Source: Burkholderiales bacterium (lineage in GTDB: Bacteria > Pseudomonadota > Gammaproteobacteria > Burkholderiales > Casimicrobiaceae). From it: a stretch of DNA of 57,064 bases. The stretch is from assembly GCA_031270015.1 (NCBI GenBank), contig JAISYH010000021.1, positions 1-57,064 on the forward strand, read 5' to 3'. Below are positions 37,303-46,498 of the stretch, in pieces. The translations under genes were made by a program, and so were the position numbers. Below the pieces are notes generated by a model. That model was not told the DNA's origin, did not search any database, and saw nothing but the letters and a program-made list of their open reading frames with translations. Within the stretch, counting starts at the first letter, position 1. The number at the start of each line of letters is the position of its first letter.

Positions 37303-37582
37303 ATGAAGCTATATACAAAAGAAAGTCTCATTGAGGAGATCCAAAGGATCGTAAAACTAGGATGGGTAGAAAATGCGCGCAGAGGAAACGCGGGAGGAAT
37401 AGGAAATACTCTTGAGGATTTATTGGGTATCGAAGAAAATAACCTGCCAATTCCCAATGCCGCAGAATGGGAATATTCTTGTGGATTTTGATGCGCGGAC
37501 AGGACACAATCACGGAACAAAGTTCCGATTGAGGCAAAACTGTTTCCCAAACTTATACGAGCAAGTAACGATAATAATGTAA
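37303..37582 (+). pseudogene. MvaI/BcnI-family restriction endonuclease, internally deleted
   Basis: The first 62 codons give 'ARRGNAGGIGNTLEDLLGIEENN' split as the family N-terminus ending 'PNAAEWE', then hit a stop at 37491. In another frame directly after, 'VDFDARTGHNHGTKFRLRQ' (37483-37582) matches the family's C-terminal part with its HGT-x-FR motif. The middle, with the catalytic residues, is missing. So the gene has lost its core by an out-of-frame deletion and cannot make an active nuclease. Confidence 0.75.
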
Positions 37583-37651
37583 CGCATCCCCTAGCCTAAT
37601 CCTTCTATTTGCTTTTTGCTCTTATTCGATCTTTACGGTAAAGCCGTTCAT

Positions 37652-38137
37652 TCATACTACGATCTCCGCCAATAACGGTTCGACGATTCGTTGATAATCT
37701 GCGGCGCCAATCATCATCGAACGGTCTCTCAGTCCCGCGTTAAATGAAATCGTTTGGTTGCGCGTCAACAATGAGCGATCGACGACCAGCGTCAATTCAG
37801 GATGAAAGCTGACCGGCGGCACCGCGCCCGGTTCGCAATCGGTCAACCGCGTTGCTTCTTCCGGCGTCGCCAGCGACGCTTTCTTGCCGCCGAATACGGC
37901 AGCCAACGAATCGAAATTGAGTTTGTTGTCGGCGGGAAAAACCGCCAGCGCGTAGAAACGTTCATTCGAAGAAATTTTGATGCGACAAACCATCGCTTTG
38001 GCGCCTTGTTGCAACGCGGTACCACGCACCGCCGCTGCTTCTTCGGAAGTACGCACTGGTTCATGCGCAAGCGTTTCAAAATGCGCATTACCTAAGCTGA
38101 AGAGCGCCGTTAATTTTTCAAATGTGGCAAGCGACAT
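37652..38137 (-). CDS. YbaK/ProX-like aminoacyl-tRNA deacylase domain protein
   Basis: 161 residues of the YbaK/EbsC fold: 'HEPVRTSEEAAAVRG', 'QGAKAMVCRI', 'FPADNKLNFDSLAAVFGGKKASLATPEE' split across the core, 'GAVPPVSFHP' and 'ISFNAGLRDRSMMI'. Members hydrolyse mischarged tRNAs such as Cys-tRNA(Pro). The conserved Lys in 'GAKAM' is kept. Substrate not deducible. Stands alone, divergent from the cory-CC-star gene. Confidence 0.85.
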   Translation of the reverse strand: MSLATFEKLTALFSLGNAHFETLAHEPVRTSEEAAAVRGTALQQGAKAMVCRIKISSNERFYALAVFPADNKLNFDSLAAVFGGKKASLATPEEATRLTDCEPGAVPPVSFHPELTLVVDRSLLTRNQTISFNAGLRDRSMMIGAADYQRIVEPLLAEIVV

Positions 38138-38200
38138 AAAAGACTTTCATCTTGACTGGCACAGGTGGTAGGATACGAGAAATTATTCATAAAGTCCCCC

Positions 38201-38467
38201 ATGACAAAAAAGAAATTCACATGGTCGCAGATTGCGACAGGTATTCGTGAGTTTTATTATGCGCCATACCGCCGTACTTTAATGCGCGCCAAACGCGATG
38301 AGGATGATCTTTTCATGGTGCTCGTGTTTTCCGAATCGCTTGGTATTCCCAATCCCGCAAGTTTTTACACGCTGGAATTGTTACCGATAATGTATGAGCG
38401 TTTTCATGAGTGGCATAAGCGGATGGGTATGCAACGTTCGCCTCTGGATCACATCGGATGTTGTTAG
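38201..38467 (+). CDS. Cory-CC-star protein
   Basis: An 88-residue small protein with 'RAKRDEDDLFMVLVFSE', 'GIPNPASFYTLELLP', 'FHEWHKRMGM' and an ending '...DHIGCC' directly before the stop. That Cys-Cys terminus and core match the family NCBI calls cory-CC-star, which often sits beside ArsA-type ATPases. The role is unknown. The start is the ATG at 38201; no good ribosome site. Overlaps the ATPase gene by 10 bases, so the two are almost certainly co-translated. Confidence 0.8.
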   Translation: MTKKKFTWSQIATGIREFYYAPYRRTLMRAKRDEDDLFMVLVFSESLGIPNPASFYTLELLPIMYERFHEWHKRMGMQRSPLDHIGCC

Positions 38468-39456
38468 AACTCGCCGCATCGAAACACATTCTTTTTTTCG
38501 GCGGCAAAGGCGGCGTCGGTAAAACGACGATTGCCGCGGCAACGGCGTTGGCTCTGGCGCGACAAGGGAAACACATTTTATTGGTTTCCACCGATCCCGC
38601 GCACAATCTCGGACACATTTGGCAACGCAAGATCGGGGCGGAAAAAGTTGCATTGGCGGCGAATCTCGATGGTATCGAAATCGACCCCGAAAAGACGACG
38701 CGCAAACACCTTGAAAATGTCGCTGCCGCGCTGCGTAAATTGATGCCCGAACATCTTTGGGGTGAAGTCGACAAACACATTGCGCTCGCGCGCGACGCGC
38801 CTGGAATGCACGAGGCGGCGATTTTGGAACGTATTGCCGAAATCGTCGAACGCGGATTGCAGGATTATGATTTGGTCGTTTTCGACACCGCGCCATCAGG
38901 ACACACCGCGCGGTTGATGGCATTGCCGGAAATCATGTCGGTCTGGACGGAAGGTTTATTGAAGCGACAAAGGAGAAGCGAAAGTTTCGATGAAGCGTTG
39001 AGCAGTCTCGGCAGTAAAAAAACGCCGGACACGCAAGCACGCGACGAACGCATTCAACAAATCTTGAACCGCCGCCGCGATCTTTTCACGCGATTACGCG
39101 AAGTATTGAGCGATACCGGAAAAACTTCCTTCGTGGTCGTGCTTGCCGCCGAACGTTTGCCGGTGCTGGAAACGATAGAGCTAGAGAAACGACTCAAGAA
39201 AACCGGCGTCCCTGTCGCCGCTTTGATCGTGAATAAACGCTCACTTCCCGAGCAAGGCGCGTTTCTTGCCGAACGCCATACGCAAGAAGCGCAACATTTA
39301 CAAACGTTACGCAAAGTATTGCCGAAAACGCCGCTGATTCAATTGCCTTTATTGGCTAGCGACGTTGTCGGAGAAGAACATTTGATTCGGTTTGGCGAAT
39401 TGTTGATGAAAGCCGACCGATTGAATGAGAAGGGAAATTCGCCGGATATGCGCTGA
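38458..39456 (+). CDS. ArsA/Get3 (TRC40)-family ATPase
   Basis: 332 residues with the deviant Walker A 'FFGGKGGVGKTTIAAA', switch I region 'STDPAHNLGHIW', and switch II-like 'VVFDTAPSGHTARLMALP'. It is a single ATPase half as in Get3-like proteins, not the fused two-half ArsA of arsenic pumps. No arsenic genes (arsB, arsR, arsD) are nearby. Get3-like roles in membrane-protein targeting or metal handling are possible; partner is presumably the overlapping cory-CC-star protein. Confidence 0.85.
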   Translation: MLLELAASKHILFFGGKGGVGKTTIAAATALALARQGKHILLVSTDPAHNLGHIWQRKIGAEKVALAANLDGIEIDPEKTTRKHLENVAAALRKLMPEHLWGEVDKHIALARDAPGMHEAAILERIAEIVERGLQDYDLVVFDTAPSGHTARLMALPEIMSVWTEGLLKRQRRSESFDEALSSLGSKKTPDTQARDERIQQILNRRRDLFTRLREVLSDTGKTSFVVVLAAERLPVLETIELEKRLKKTGVPVAALIVNKRSLPEQGAFLAERHTQEAQHLQTLRKVLPKTPLIQLPLLASDVVGEEHLIRFGELLMKADRLNEKGNSPDMR

Positions 39457-39683
39457 AAATTTAATCGTTGTATTTGATGCGTTTATCTTATTTGTAAGGA
39501 GTGATATCGTCTGATTCTTTTAATTTGTGATAGTGATGCTTTTTGACTACCAAAAGAAGTCAAAAAATAGGGGATAACCACAATTTCGATACCAAAATTA
39601 TCGGAAGAATTGTTTTATCGCAAAATATACCAACTCTGAATCAGGCATTATCTGACCTGTTATTCTGAAAAAGGAGGTGTATT

Positions 39684-41735
39684 GTGAACAAAGCTAAACA
39701 GTGGGGCATCTGGGGAGGAATTGCTGTTCTGGGCGCCGTATCGTTCGGAATCATCGCGCTGAATCGCGGCGAATCCATCAATGCCATATGGCTGGTCACT
39801 GCCGCGATCTGTACTTATTTGGTTGCGCTCCGTTTTTACAGTATCTACATTGCGCGCAATGTGATGGAGCTGAATCCAAACCGGCAAACGCCCGCGTATC
39901 GTCATAATGACGGTCTCGATTATGTGCCGACGAACAAATACGTTCTTTTCGGTCACCATTTCGCCGCGATTGCCGGCGCTGGACCGCTGGTCGGACCAGT
40001 CCTTGCCGCGCAAATGGGATACCTGCCTGGAACGTTATGGCTGATCGTCGGTGTCGTATTGGCGGGCGCCGTTCAAGACTTCATGGTGCTGTGCATTTCG
40101 ATGCGCCGCGACGGTCGCTCGCTCGGAGAAATCATCCGTAGCGAATTAGGCGTCGTTCCCGGCATCATTGCGATGATCGGTATTTTGATGATCATCACCA
40201 TTCTGCTGGCGGTTTTGGCGTTGGTGGTGGTCAAAGCGCTGATCAACAGTCCGTGGGGAACATTCACTATCGCGATGACGATACCGATCGCGCTGTTCAT
40301 GGGCGTATATATGCGCTTCATCCGTCCGGGCAAAGTCGCGGAAGTTTCGGTGATTGGCGTTGTTCTGTTGCTCCTTTGCGTCGCCTTCGGCGGCAAGATC
40401 GCACAGAGTAGTTTCGGTCATGTCTTCGACTTGACCGGCACGCAACTCGCGTGGGCGTTGATCATCTATGGCTTCATCGCGTCAGTGCTTCCGGTCTGGT
40501 TGCTGCTCGCTCCGCGTGATTATTTGTCCACCTTTTTGAAAATCGGTACGATTGTCGGTTTGGCGATTGGCATCCTCATCGTATTGCCTGAGCTAAAAAT
40601 GCCGGCAACCACGCGATTCATTGATGGTTCGGGTCCAGTCTTTGCTGGAAATCTTTTCCCGTTCTTGTTCATCACCATCGCCTGCGGCGCGGTATCCGGT
40701 TTCCATTCATTGGTATCGTCCGGCACGACGCCCAAGCTGCTCGAAAACGAAATGCACGCGCCGGCTATCGGTTACGGCGGCATGTTGATGGAGTCTTTCG
40801 TCGGCGTAATGGCGATGATCGCCGCCTGTTTGCTCGATCCGGGCGTTTATTTCGCGATGAATTCCCCGGCAGCCGCTATCGGTTCGACGGCGGTTGACGC
40901 GGCGGCAAAAATTTCAAGTTGGGGATTCATGATCACACCAGAAACCATCCAACAAATCGCCGCCGATATCGGAGAAAAGAGCATCTTGTCGCGGACCGGC
41001 GGCGCGCCGACATTCGCGGTCGGAATGGCGCAAATTTTCGCGTCGTTCTTGGGCGGACAAGCCATGATGGCTTTCTGGTATCACTTCGCGATTCTGTTTG
41101 AGGCGCTCTTTATCCTGACAACGGTGGATGCCGGCACGCGTGTCGCCCGCTTCTTGATTCAGGATATCTTCGCCACCGTTTCACCGATAATCGGTAAAAC
41201 TTCTTCGATTTCGGGGAACTTGTTGGCGACAACGGTTGCCGTTGGCGCTTGGGGTTACTTCCTTTATCAGGGTGTGGTCGATCCGCTGGGCGGTATCAAT
41301 ACGCTATGGCCGCTCTTCGGTATCGCCAATCAAATGCTGGCGGGTATCGCGTTGATTCTTGTGGTCAGCGTTTTGATCAAGATGAAGAAGGAACGTTATG
41401 TTTGGGTGCCTCTGATTCCGATGACGTGGCTGCTCATCACAACATTGACCGCAGGCTGGCAAAAGCTCTTCCATGCCGAAGCGAAAATCGGTTTCTTGGC
41501 GCACGCAAAACGTTTTTCGGAAGCAGCCGCCAATGGCAACATTTTGGCGCCCGCTAAATCAATGGAAGAAATGTCGCGGATCATCACCAACGACTATGTC
41601 AACGCCACATTGACCGGCATCTTCATGCTGATCGTGATCATGATGTTGGTCGTGTCGATCAAACCGATTCGGACGGCACTGGCATCCAAGACGCCAACCG
41701 CCAAAGAAACGGAAGCGGTGATCGTCAATAACTGA
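39684..41735 (+). CDS. cstA: Carbon starvation protein A family transporter
   Basis: 683 residues with about 16-18 hydrophobic helices; 'GHHFAAIAGAGPLVGPVLAAQMGYLPG' split across the N-terminal CstA core, 'VQDFMVLCISMRRDGRSLGEI', 'FHSLVSSGTTPKLL'. CstA/BtsT proteins take up pyruvate or peptides in starvation. The start is GTG 39684 with a strong AAGGAGG. Monocistronic, with terminator at 41758. Confidence 0.95.
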   Translation: MNKAKQWGIWGGIAVLGAVSFGIIALNRGESINAIWLVTAAICTYLVALRFYSIYIARNVMELNPNRQTPAYRHNDGLDYVPTNKYVLFGHHFAAIAGAGPLVGPVLAAQMGYLPGTLWLIVGVVLAGAVQDFMVLCISMRRDGRSLGEIIRSELGVVPGIIAMIGILMIITILLAVLALVVVKALINSPWGTFTIAMTIPIALFMGVYMRFIRPGKVAEVSVIGVVLLLLCVAFGGKIAQSSFGHVFDLTGTQLAWALIIYGFIASVLPVWLLLAPRDYLSTFLKIGTIVGLAIGILIVLPELKMPATTRFIDGSGPVFAGNLFPFLFITIACGAVSGFHSLVSSGTTPKLLENEMHAPAIGYGGMLMESFVGVMAMIAACLLDPGVYFAMNSPAAAIGSTAVDAAAKISSWGFMITPETIQQIAADIGEKSILSRTGGAPTFAVGMAQIFASFLGGQAMMAFWYHFAILFEALFILTTVDAGTRVARFLIQDIFATVSPIIGKTSSISGNLLATTVAVGAWGYFLYQGVVDPLGGINTLWPLFGIANQMLAGIALILVVSVLIKMKKERYVWVPLIPMTWLLITTLTAGWQKLFHAEAKIGFLAHAKRFSEAAANGNILAPAKSMEEMSRIITNDYVNATLTGIFMLIVIMMLVVSIKPIRTALASKTPTAKETEAVIVNN

Positions 41736-41757
41736 TCTTTTCTTATCTGTAACGATA

Positions 41758-41785
41758 AAAACGCCTCTCGATGAGGCGTTTTTAT
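41758..41785. terminator. Bidirectional terminator, cstA and amidohydrolase
   Basis: A 10-bp stem, AAAACGCCTC with GAGGCGTTTT, with a 5-base loop. T-runs on both strands let it end both convergent genes. Confidence 0.85.
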
Positions 41786-41789
41786 TATT

Positions 41790-43646
41790 TCAAAATACAA
41801 AACACGAACAGCCCAACGCGCCCCAGAACGCTTTCGGATCGCCGACTTCAATGGTCGATTTTCTCGCCAGATCATGCCGATGTCCGTGTACCGCGCAACT
41901 GCCACGGCAATGATGCGTCGCGCTCGGTGACACAATCAGCGCGTTACGGTAGTGTCCCCGCACATGATTCACTGGTGACCATTCGGGAATGATCGGTAAC
42001 GGCGGCGGCGCCAGCGATGAAAAACCAGCAGCGGCGTAAACTATTTTTCCGTCCACGATGGTCAATACCGACTCGATGTCCTTGATCTCCTCTTCCCGTA
42101 TCGAAAAATAATCTTTAGAAAGCACGACCAAATCGGCAAGCTGTCCGACTTTGACGCGTCCTTTTTTGTGTTGTTCGCCGGAAAACCACGCGCTACCTGC
42201 TGTCCACAATTCGAGCGCGATATCGCGGTTCAGCCGTTGTCCTTCATCGTATAACGTAAGACCGCCGACGGTACGCCCCGACACCAGCCAGTACAACGCC
42301 GTCCACGGATTATAACTGGCGACGCGCGTGGCATCCGTACCCAGTCCGACAGGCACGCCTGCTTCCAACATCCGCGTGATCGGCGGCGTCTGCTTGGCAG
42401 CATCTTTGCCATAACGCTCGACAAAATATTCACCTTGAAACGCCATCCGATGTTGCGCCGCGATGCCGCCGCCGAGCGCTTTCACGCGTTCGATATTGTG
42501 CGGCGTAATCGTTTCGGCATGATCGAACATCCAGCGCAAACCGGCAAACGGAACATCACGATTCACTTTCTCAAACACATCGAGCATCCGGCTGATCGAT
42601 TCGTTATAAGTCGCGTGCAAACGAAACGACCAACGATACGCGACCAAATGGCGAATGACGCGCTCCAGTTCCGCTTCCATATTTTCCGGTAATTCGGGAC
42701 GCGGTTGCAAAAAATCCTCAAAGTCCGCCGCGGAGAAAACCAGCATTTCACCAGCGCCGTTTTGCCGATAAAAATCACTGCCGGTATCGGGCGAAATCAT
42801 GTCCGTCCATCGTTGGAAATCTTCTAATTCCTGCCCAGGGTGTTGTGTAAATAAATTATAAGCAATACGCACCGTAAGCAGACCGTCATGATGCAATTGC
42901 TCGATGATTTGATAATCTTCGGGATAATTTTGAAAACCGCCGCCCGCGTCGATGATGCTGGTGATTCCCAAACGATTGAGTTCTCGCATGAAAACGCGCG
43001 TCGAATTGATTTGTGCTTCCAGAGGCAATTTAGGTCCCCGCGCCAAAGCCGCGTATAGAATCATCGCGTTGGGTTTGGCAAGCAACAAGCCCGTCGGATT
43101 GCCGCGCGCGTCGCGCGCGATTTCGCCGCCCGCTGGCGACGGCGTATCTTTGCCGTAACCGATAGCGCGTAGCGCGGCTTGATTGAGCAACGCCCGATCA
43201 TAAAGATGCAAAACAAAAACCGGCGTCTCCGGAGCGACTTCATTGATTTCTTCGAGCGTCGGCATGCGCCGTTCGGCAAATTGAAATTCGCTCCACCCGC
43301 CAACCACGCGCACCCATTGTGGATGCGGCGTACGTTGCGCCTGTTCTTTCAACATCCGCAGCGCATCCGCCAAAGAAGGCACGCCTTCCCAGCGAAGTTC
43401 CAAATTGTAATTGAGACCGCCGCGAATCAAATGCAGATGTGAATCGTTGAGACCGGGAATGGCGACATGTCCCTTGAGGTCGATGATCTGCGTTTTTTTA
43501 CCTGCAAACGCCATGACTTCTTGTGTTGCGCCAACTGCCGCAAATTTACCGTCTCGGATGGCGACGGCTTCCGCGATGGGTCGATCTCGATCGACTGTAT
43601 GAAAACAACCATGTGTGAGAATGAGGGAAGCCTGATCGGTCATCAT
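41790..43646 (-). CDS. Amidohydrolase (YtcJ-like, amidohydrolase 3 family)
   Basis: 618 residues. Metal motif 'LNDSHLHLIRGG' with His70 and His72, later 'FRLHATYNESISRML' and 'GLGTDATRVASYNPW' metal site, and the unusual conserved end 'FWGALGCSCFVF'. A shorter Cys/His-rich segment 'CRGSCAVHGHRHDLAR' precedes that end, as in a subgroup of this family. Substrate unknown. Downstream of the YcaC-type hydrolase after 44 bases, in the same direction; this pair recurs in proteobacteria. Confidence 0.85.
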   Translation of the reverse strand: MMTDQASLILTHGCFHTVDRDRPIAEAVAIRDGKFAAVGATQEVMAFAGKKTQIIDLKGHVAIPGLNDSHLHLIRGGLNYNLELRWEGVPSLADALRMLKEQAQRTPHPQWVRVVGGWSEFQFAERRMPTLEEINEVAPETPVFVLHLYDRALLNQAALRAIGYGKDTPSPAGGEIARDARGNPTGLLLAKPNAMILYAALARGPKLPLEAQINSTRVFMRELNRLGITSIIDAGGGFQNYPEDYQIIEQLHHDGLLTVRIAYNLFTQHPGQELEDFQRWTDMISPDTGSDFYRQNGAGEMLVFSAADFEDFLQPRPELPENMEAELERVIRHLVAYRWSFRLHATYNESISRMLDVFEKVNRDVPFAGLRWMFDHAETITPHNIERVKALGGGIAAQHRMAFQGEYFVERYGKDAAKQTPPITRMLEAGVPVGLGTDATRVASYNPWTALYWLVSGRTVGGLTLYDEGQRLNRDIALELWTAGSAWFSGEQHKKGRVKVGQLADLVVLSKDYFSIREEEIKDIESVLTIVDGKIVYAAAGFSSLAPPPLPIIPEWSPVNHVRGHYRNALIVSPSATHHCRGSCAVHGHRHDLARKSTIEVGDPKAFWGALGCSCFVF

Positions 43647-43690
43647 GCGTAATCTCCAACGAAGCGCGATTCAATCACGCGCAAAAACGA

Positions 43691-44335
43691 TTATTTGATC
43701 TTCCGTTGCGGCGCTTTATGTACCATCGTATAAGCGTAATCCACGCCCATCCCGTAAGCGCCACTGTATTCGCGCACGAGATCCATCACCGCGTCGTAGG
43801 TTTCCTTGCGCGCCCAATCGCGTTGAAGCTCGAGCAACACCTGCTGCCAAGTAACCGGAACGGCGCCTGCCTGCGTCATTCTCTGAATCGCGCGCTCGTG
43901 CGCATCTTGAGACGTTCCGCCGGAAGCATCGGTCACCATATAAACTTCAAAACCTTCTTCCAACGCCATTAATGCCGGAAACGCCAAACAAACTTCCGTC
44001 CACAATGCGGCGATAATCAATTTTTTGCGCCCTGTTTTCTTGACCGTTTCAACAAACGCCTTATCTTCCCATGAATTCATCGAAGTACGCTCAATCGGTT
44101 TAATGTCGGGATGCACGGCGAGCAACTCGGGCCAGATATAGCCGCTGAAACTTTCGGTTTCTACCGACGTGTAAATAGTCGGCACATCAAATATTTTGCT
44201 TGCTTTGGCAAGCGCCACCGTATTGTTTTTAAGTTGCTGGCGGTCAATATTGGTCACGCCAAAAGCCATTTGCGGTTGGTGGTCGATAAAAATAAACACG
44301 GCGTTCTTGGGGTTAATCAACTCGCGTATTGACAT
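43691..44335 (-). CDS. YcaC-type isochorismatase-family hydrolase
   Basis: 214 residues. 'VFIFIDHQPQMAFGV' supplies the catalytic Asp, 'NSWEDKAFVETV' the region of the Lys, and 'ALWTEVCLAFPAL' the nucleophilic Cys. Cysteine hydrolases of this group have unknown physiological substrates. Start ATG 44335 with GAAAGGAG upstream. Operon with the amidohydrolase. Confidence 0.88.
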   Translation of the reverse strand: MSIRELINPKNAVFIFIDHQPQMAFGVTNIDRQQLKNNTVALAKASKIFDVPTIYTSVETESFSGYIWPELLAVHPDIKPIERTSMNSWEDKAFVETVKKTGRKKLIIAALWTEVCLAFPALMALEEGFEVYMVTDASGGTSQDAHERAIQRMTQAGAVPVTWQQVLLELQRDWARKETYDAVMDLVREYSGAYGMGVDYAYTMVHKAPQRKIK

Positions 44336-44681
44336 GATGACTCCTTTCTCAATGGATGGATGGTTGATGAGGTTTTGCCGCAATCGTTTCAGAAAAACGA
44401 CAAGCCTTTCTCATGTAAGTCTTGTAATATGAGAACTAGATTATGCCCCTAATAAAAAGAGTTTGTCCACAATCCGATTGAATAACGTGGTTGATTGCCC
44501 ACTTGACGCGTTATACCTCGCCCGACAAAATGGTTTTATCAAACACTTAGTACAAAACGCGTTATTTTGTTGCGTAATTGCCAACGAAGTGACGTTACAA
44601 ATTGCTTTTCTATAGTTTTTTTGCGCTAAATGAAACGACACGCATATACTTTTAGCCAATCTTGATTGACGAGGAAAAGTT
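44336..44681. other. Intergenic region, YcaC gene/secreted protein
   Basis: 346 bases, AT-rich, between divergent genes. A 72-codon minus-strand frame (44441-44659) has no family look or ribosome site. Promoters for both neighbours must be here; none is unambiguous. Confidence 0.4.
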
Positions 44682-45533
44682 ATGAAAAAGATTTTGTTTG
44701 CTCTGTTTTCTTGCCTGGTTTTTAGTAGTAGCCATGCTTTTGCGCAAACCGCGTATAACGGGCATTGGTACGACCCGGAACAATCCGGGCGCGGTATGAA
44801 TGTCGATCATCAAAATGGCGTGATGGTCGTCGATTTTTACGGCTACAACACGGATGGCACGGCGCAATGGCATCAGGCTGCCGGAAAAACGGTGTTCGAC
44901 GATGAGACGAAAGAGATTACTTTTTCTGCGGCGTTGCTTCGTTATCAAAACGGTCAATGCCTGACCTGCGATTATTCGGGAACGCCGCAACCTGACGGCG
45001 ATGATGGCAAAATCAATATTACTTTCCCGACGCCGACGCGAGCGTTGGTCACCCTGCCGAGCGGCAAGACAGCGACAATGATTCCTTATTATTTCGGGAT
45101 TGCGCGAGGCGTGATGGGAATGCAAGGCGTGTGGGTATTCACGTATCTGAAAGACGGAGAAATCCTCTACGCGACGCCGCATTTCAATCTCGCGTACAGC
45201 GAGGACGGCTTGGATTTCCTTTATTCTTCCGATAAGCGGTTCATGTGTTTCACGGTCACTGACACGACGGACGATCTGATGTTTTGCATGGAAGAAGTTG
45301 ACAAGAAGCGCGTCACTTTTTTTAAAGCGTATTTGGGTCCCGATAAAACTTATTATGGCGAAGTATCGTCAAATCAAGATTTCACGTCCTCCGGTTGGTT
45401 TACAGGATTTCGCCGTTCGTGGCAGAATAAACACGATAAGTCGCAGTTTTCACTGGAGACGACGAGCGCGGGATTTTCGTCGCTACCGCGCGACGAAATA
45501 AAAATGCTTGCCAAAACACTTACCCGAAAATGA
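44682..45533 (+). CDS. Secreted protein of unknown function with GHWYDPEQSGRG motif
   Basis: 283 residues with a clean signal peptide ('MKKILFALFSCLVFSSSHAFAQ'). The mature start 'GHWYDPEQSGRGMNVD' followed by 'VDFYGYNTDGTAQWHQAAG' is the G-x-W-Y-x-P-x-x-S-G-x-G plus W pattern seen repeatedly in exported proteins of gamma- and betaproteobacteria. A CxxC ('CLTC') and two further Cys (cFTV, fCME) are in the mature part. Beta-rich. Ribosome site GAGGAA. Function not assigned. Confidence 0.75.
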   Translation: MKKILFALFSCLVFSSSHAFAQTAYNGHWYDPEQSGRGMNVDHQNGVMVVDFYGYNTDGTAQWHQAAGKTVFDDETKEITFSAALLRYQNGQCLTCDYSGTPQPDGDDGKINITFPTPTRALVTLPSGKTATMIPYYFGIARGVMGMQGVWVFTYLKDGEILYATPHFNLAYSEDGLDFLYSSDKRFMCFTVTDTTDDLMFCMEEVDKKRVTFFKAYLGPDKTYYGEVSSNQDFTSSGWFTGFRRSWQNKHDKSQFSLETTSAGFSSLPRDEIKMLAKTLTRK

Positions 45534-45670
45534 ATGTTTTTCCTCGCGTAGAAACCATCTGAATCGCTTTTTAAGAACGGTTTTTATTTTGAATGACAAT
45601 AAAAAACTGTTCGTTTCGCAAGCAAACGGATAGAATCCTTACTTTGCATAAAACCTTGATACCTTCGCTT

Positions 45671-46498
45671 ATGCCATCCTCCGACGATATCGCATCATTA
45701 AACGATGTGCATTTCGGCTATGTCGCGTCGCGTCCCGTACTGGATGGAATTTCGATGCGAATTCCGCGAGGTAAAGTCGTCGCTATCATGGGCGGATCGG
45801 GATGCGGGAAAACGACTATTTTACGTCTTTTGGCGGGACAAATGCGCCCCGACAAGGGTAACGTTGTTTTTGATAGACAATCTGTTCCACGTCTATCGAA
45901 ACCGGAGCTTTACGCGATGCGCCGGCGGCTGGGGTTTCTTTTCCAGTTCGGCGCGTTGTTTACCGATATGTCGGTTTACGAAAATGTCGCGTTTCCATTT
46001 CGTGAACATACCGATTTGTCTGAAGAATTGATTCACGATCTGGTGTTGATGAAACTGAACGCCGTCGGCTTGCGCGGCGCGGCGTACTCGCGGACGAACG
46101 AGTTGTCCGGCGGAATGGCGCGCCGCGTAGCGTTAGCGCGTGCGATTGCGCTCGATCCTTTGTTGATGTTGTACGACGAACCGTTTACCGGACTCGATCC
46201 GATCTCGTTAAGCGTCGTCGGTCAATTGATCCGGCGGTTAAACGACGCGCTGGGTATTTCTTCCGTGCTGGTGACACACGATATTTATCAGTCACTGAAA
46301 ATCGTCGATTACGTTTACTTCGTCGGCGAAGGACGCATTCTTGCCGAAGGAACGCCAGAGGCAATACGATCGTCAACCGATCCTTTCGTCAAACAATTCG
46401 TCAATGGCGAAGAGGACGGACCGGTGCCATTGCACATGAAGGCGCTACCGTTGGCGACGGACTTTCTCGGTCGCGCCATTGAGGAGCGCGCGCAATGA
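45671..46498 (+). CDS. mlaF: MlaF, phospholipid transporter ATPase
   Basis: 275 residues: P-loop 'IMGGSGCGKTTILRLL', Q-loop 'LFQFGALFTDMSVYEN', signature 'ELSGGMARRVALARA', Walker B 'LMLYDEPFTGLDP'. Energises the MlaFEDB inner-membrane complex that maintains outer-membrane lipid asymmetry. Start uncertain: ATG 45671 fits the family; an earlier ATG at 45593 gives a longer, unusual N-terminus. Overlaps mlaE by 4 bases. Confidence 0.94.
   Translation: MPSSDDIASLNDVHFGYVASRPVLDGISMRIPRGKVVAIMGGSGCGKTTILRLLAGQMRPDKGNVVFDRQSVPRLSKPELYAMRRRLGFLFQFGALFTDMSVYENVAFPFREHTDLSEELIHDLVLMKLNAVGLRGAAYSRTNELSGGMARRVALARAIALDPLLMLYDEPFTGLDPISLSVVGQLIRRLNDALGISSVLVTHDIYQSLKIVDYVYFVGEGRILAEGTPEAIRSSTDPFVKQFVNGEEDGPVPLHMKALPLATDFLGRAIEERAQ

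Noticed and set aside
38458-39456. Arsenic resistance (ArsA pump ATPase)
   Set aside because: Single ATPase half and no arsB, arsD or arsR nearby; a Get3/cory-CC-star context fits better.
44441-44659. 72-codon minus-strand frame in the YcaC/secreted-protein gap
   Set aside because: No ribosome site, no recognisable domain, Cys/Asn-rich random-looking composition.
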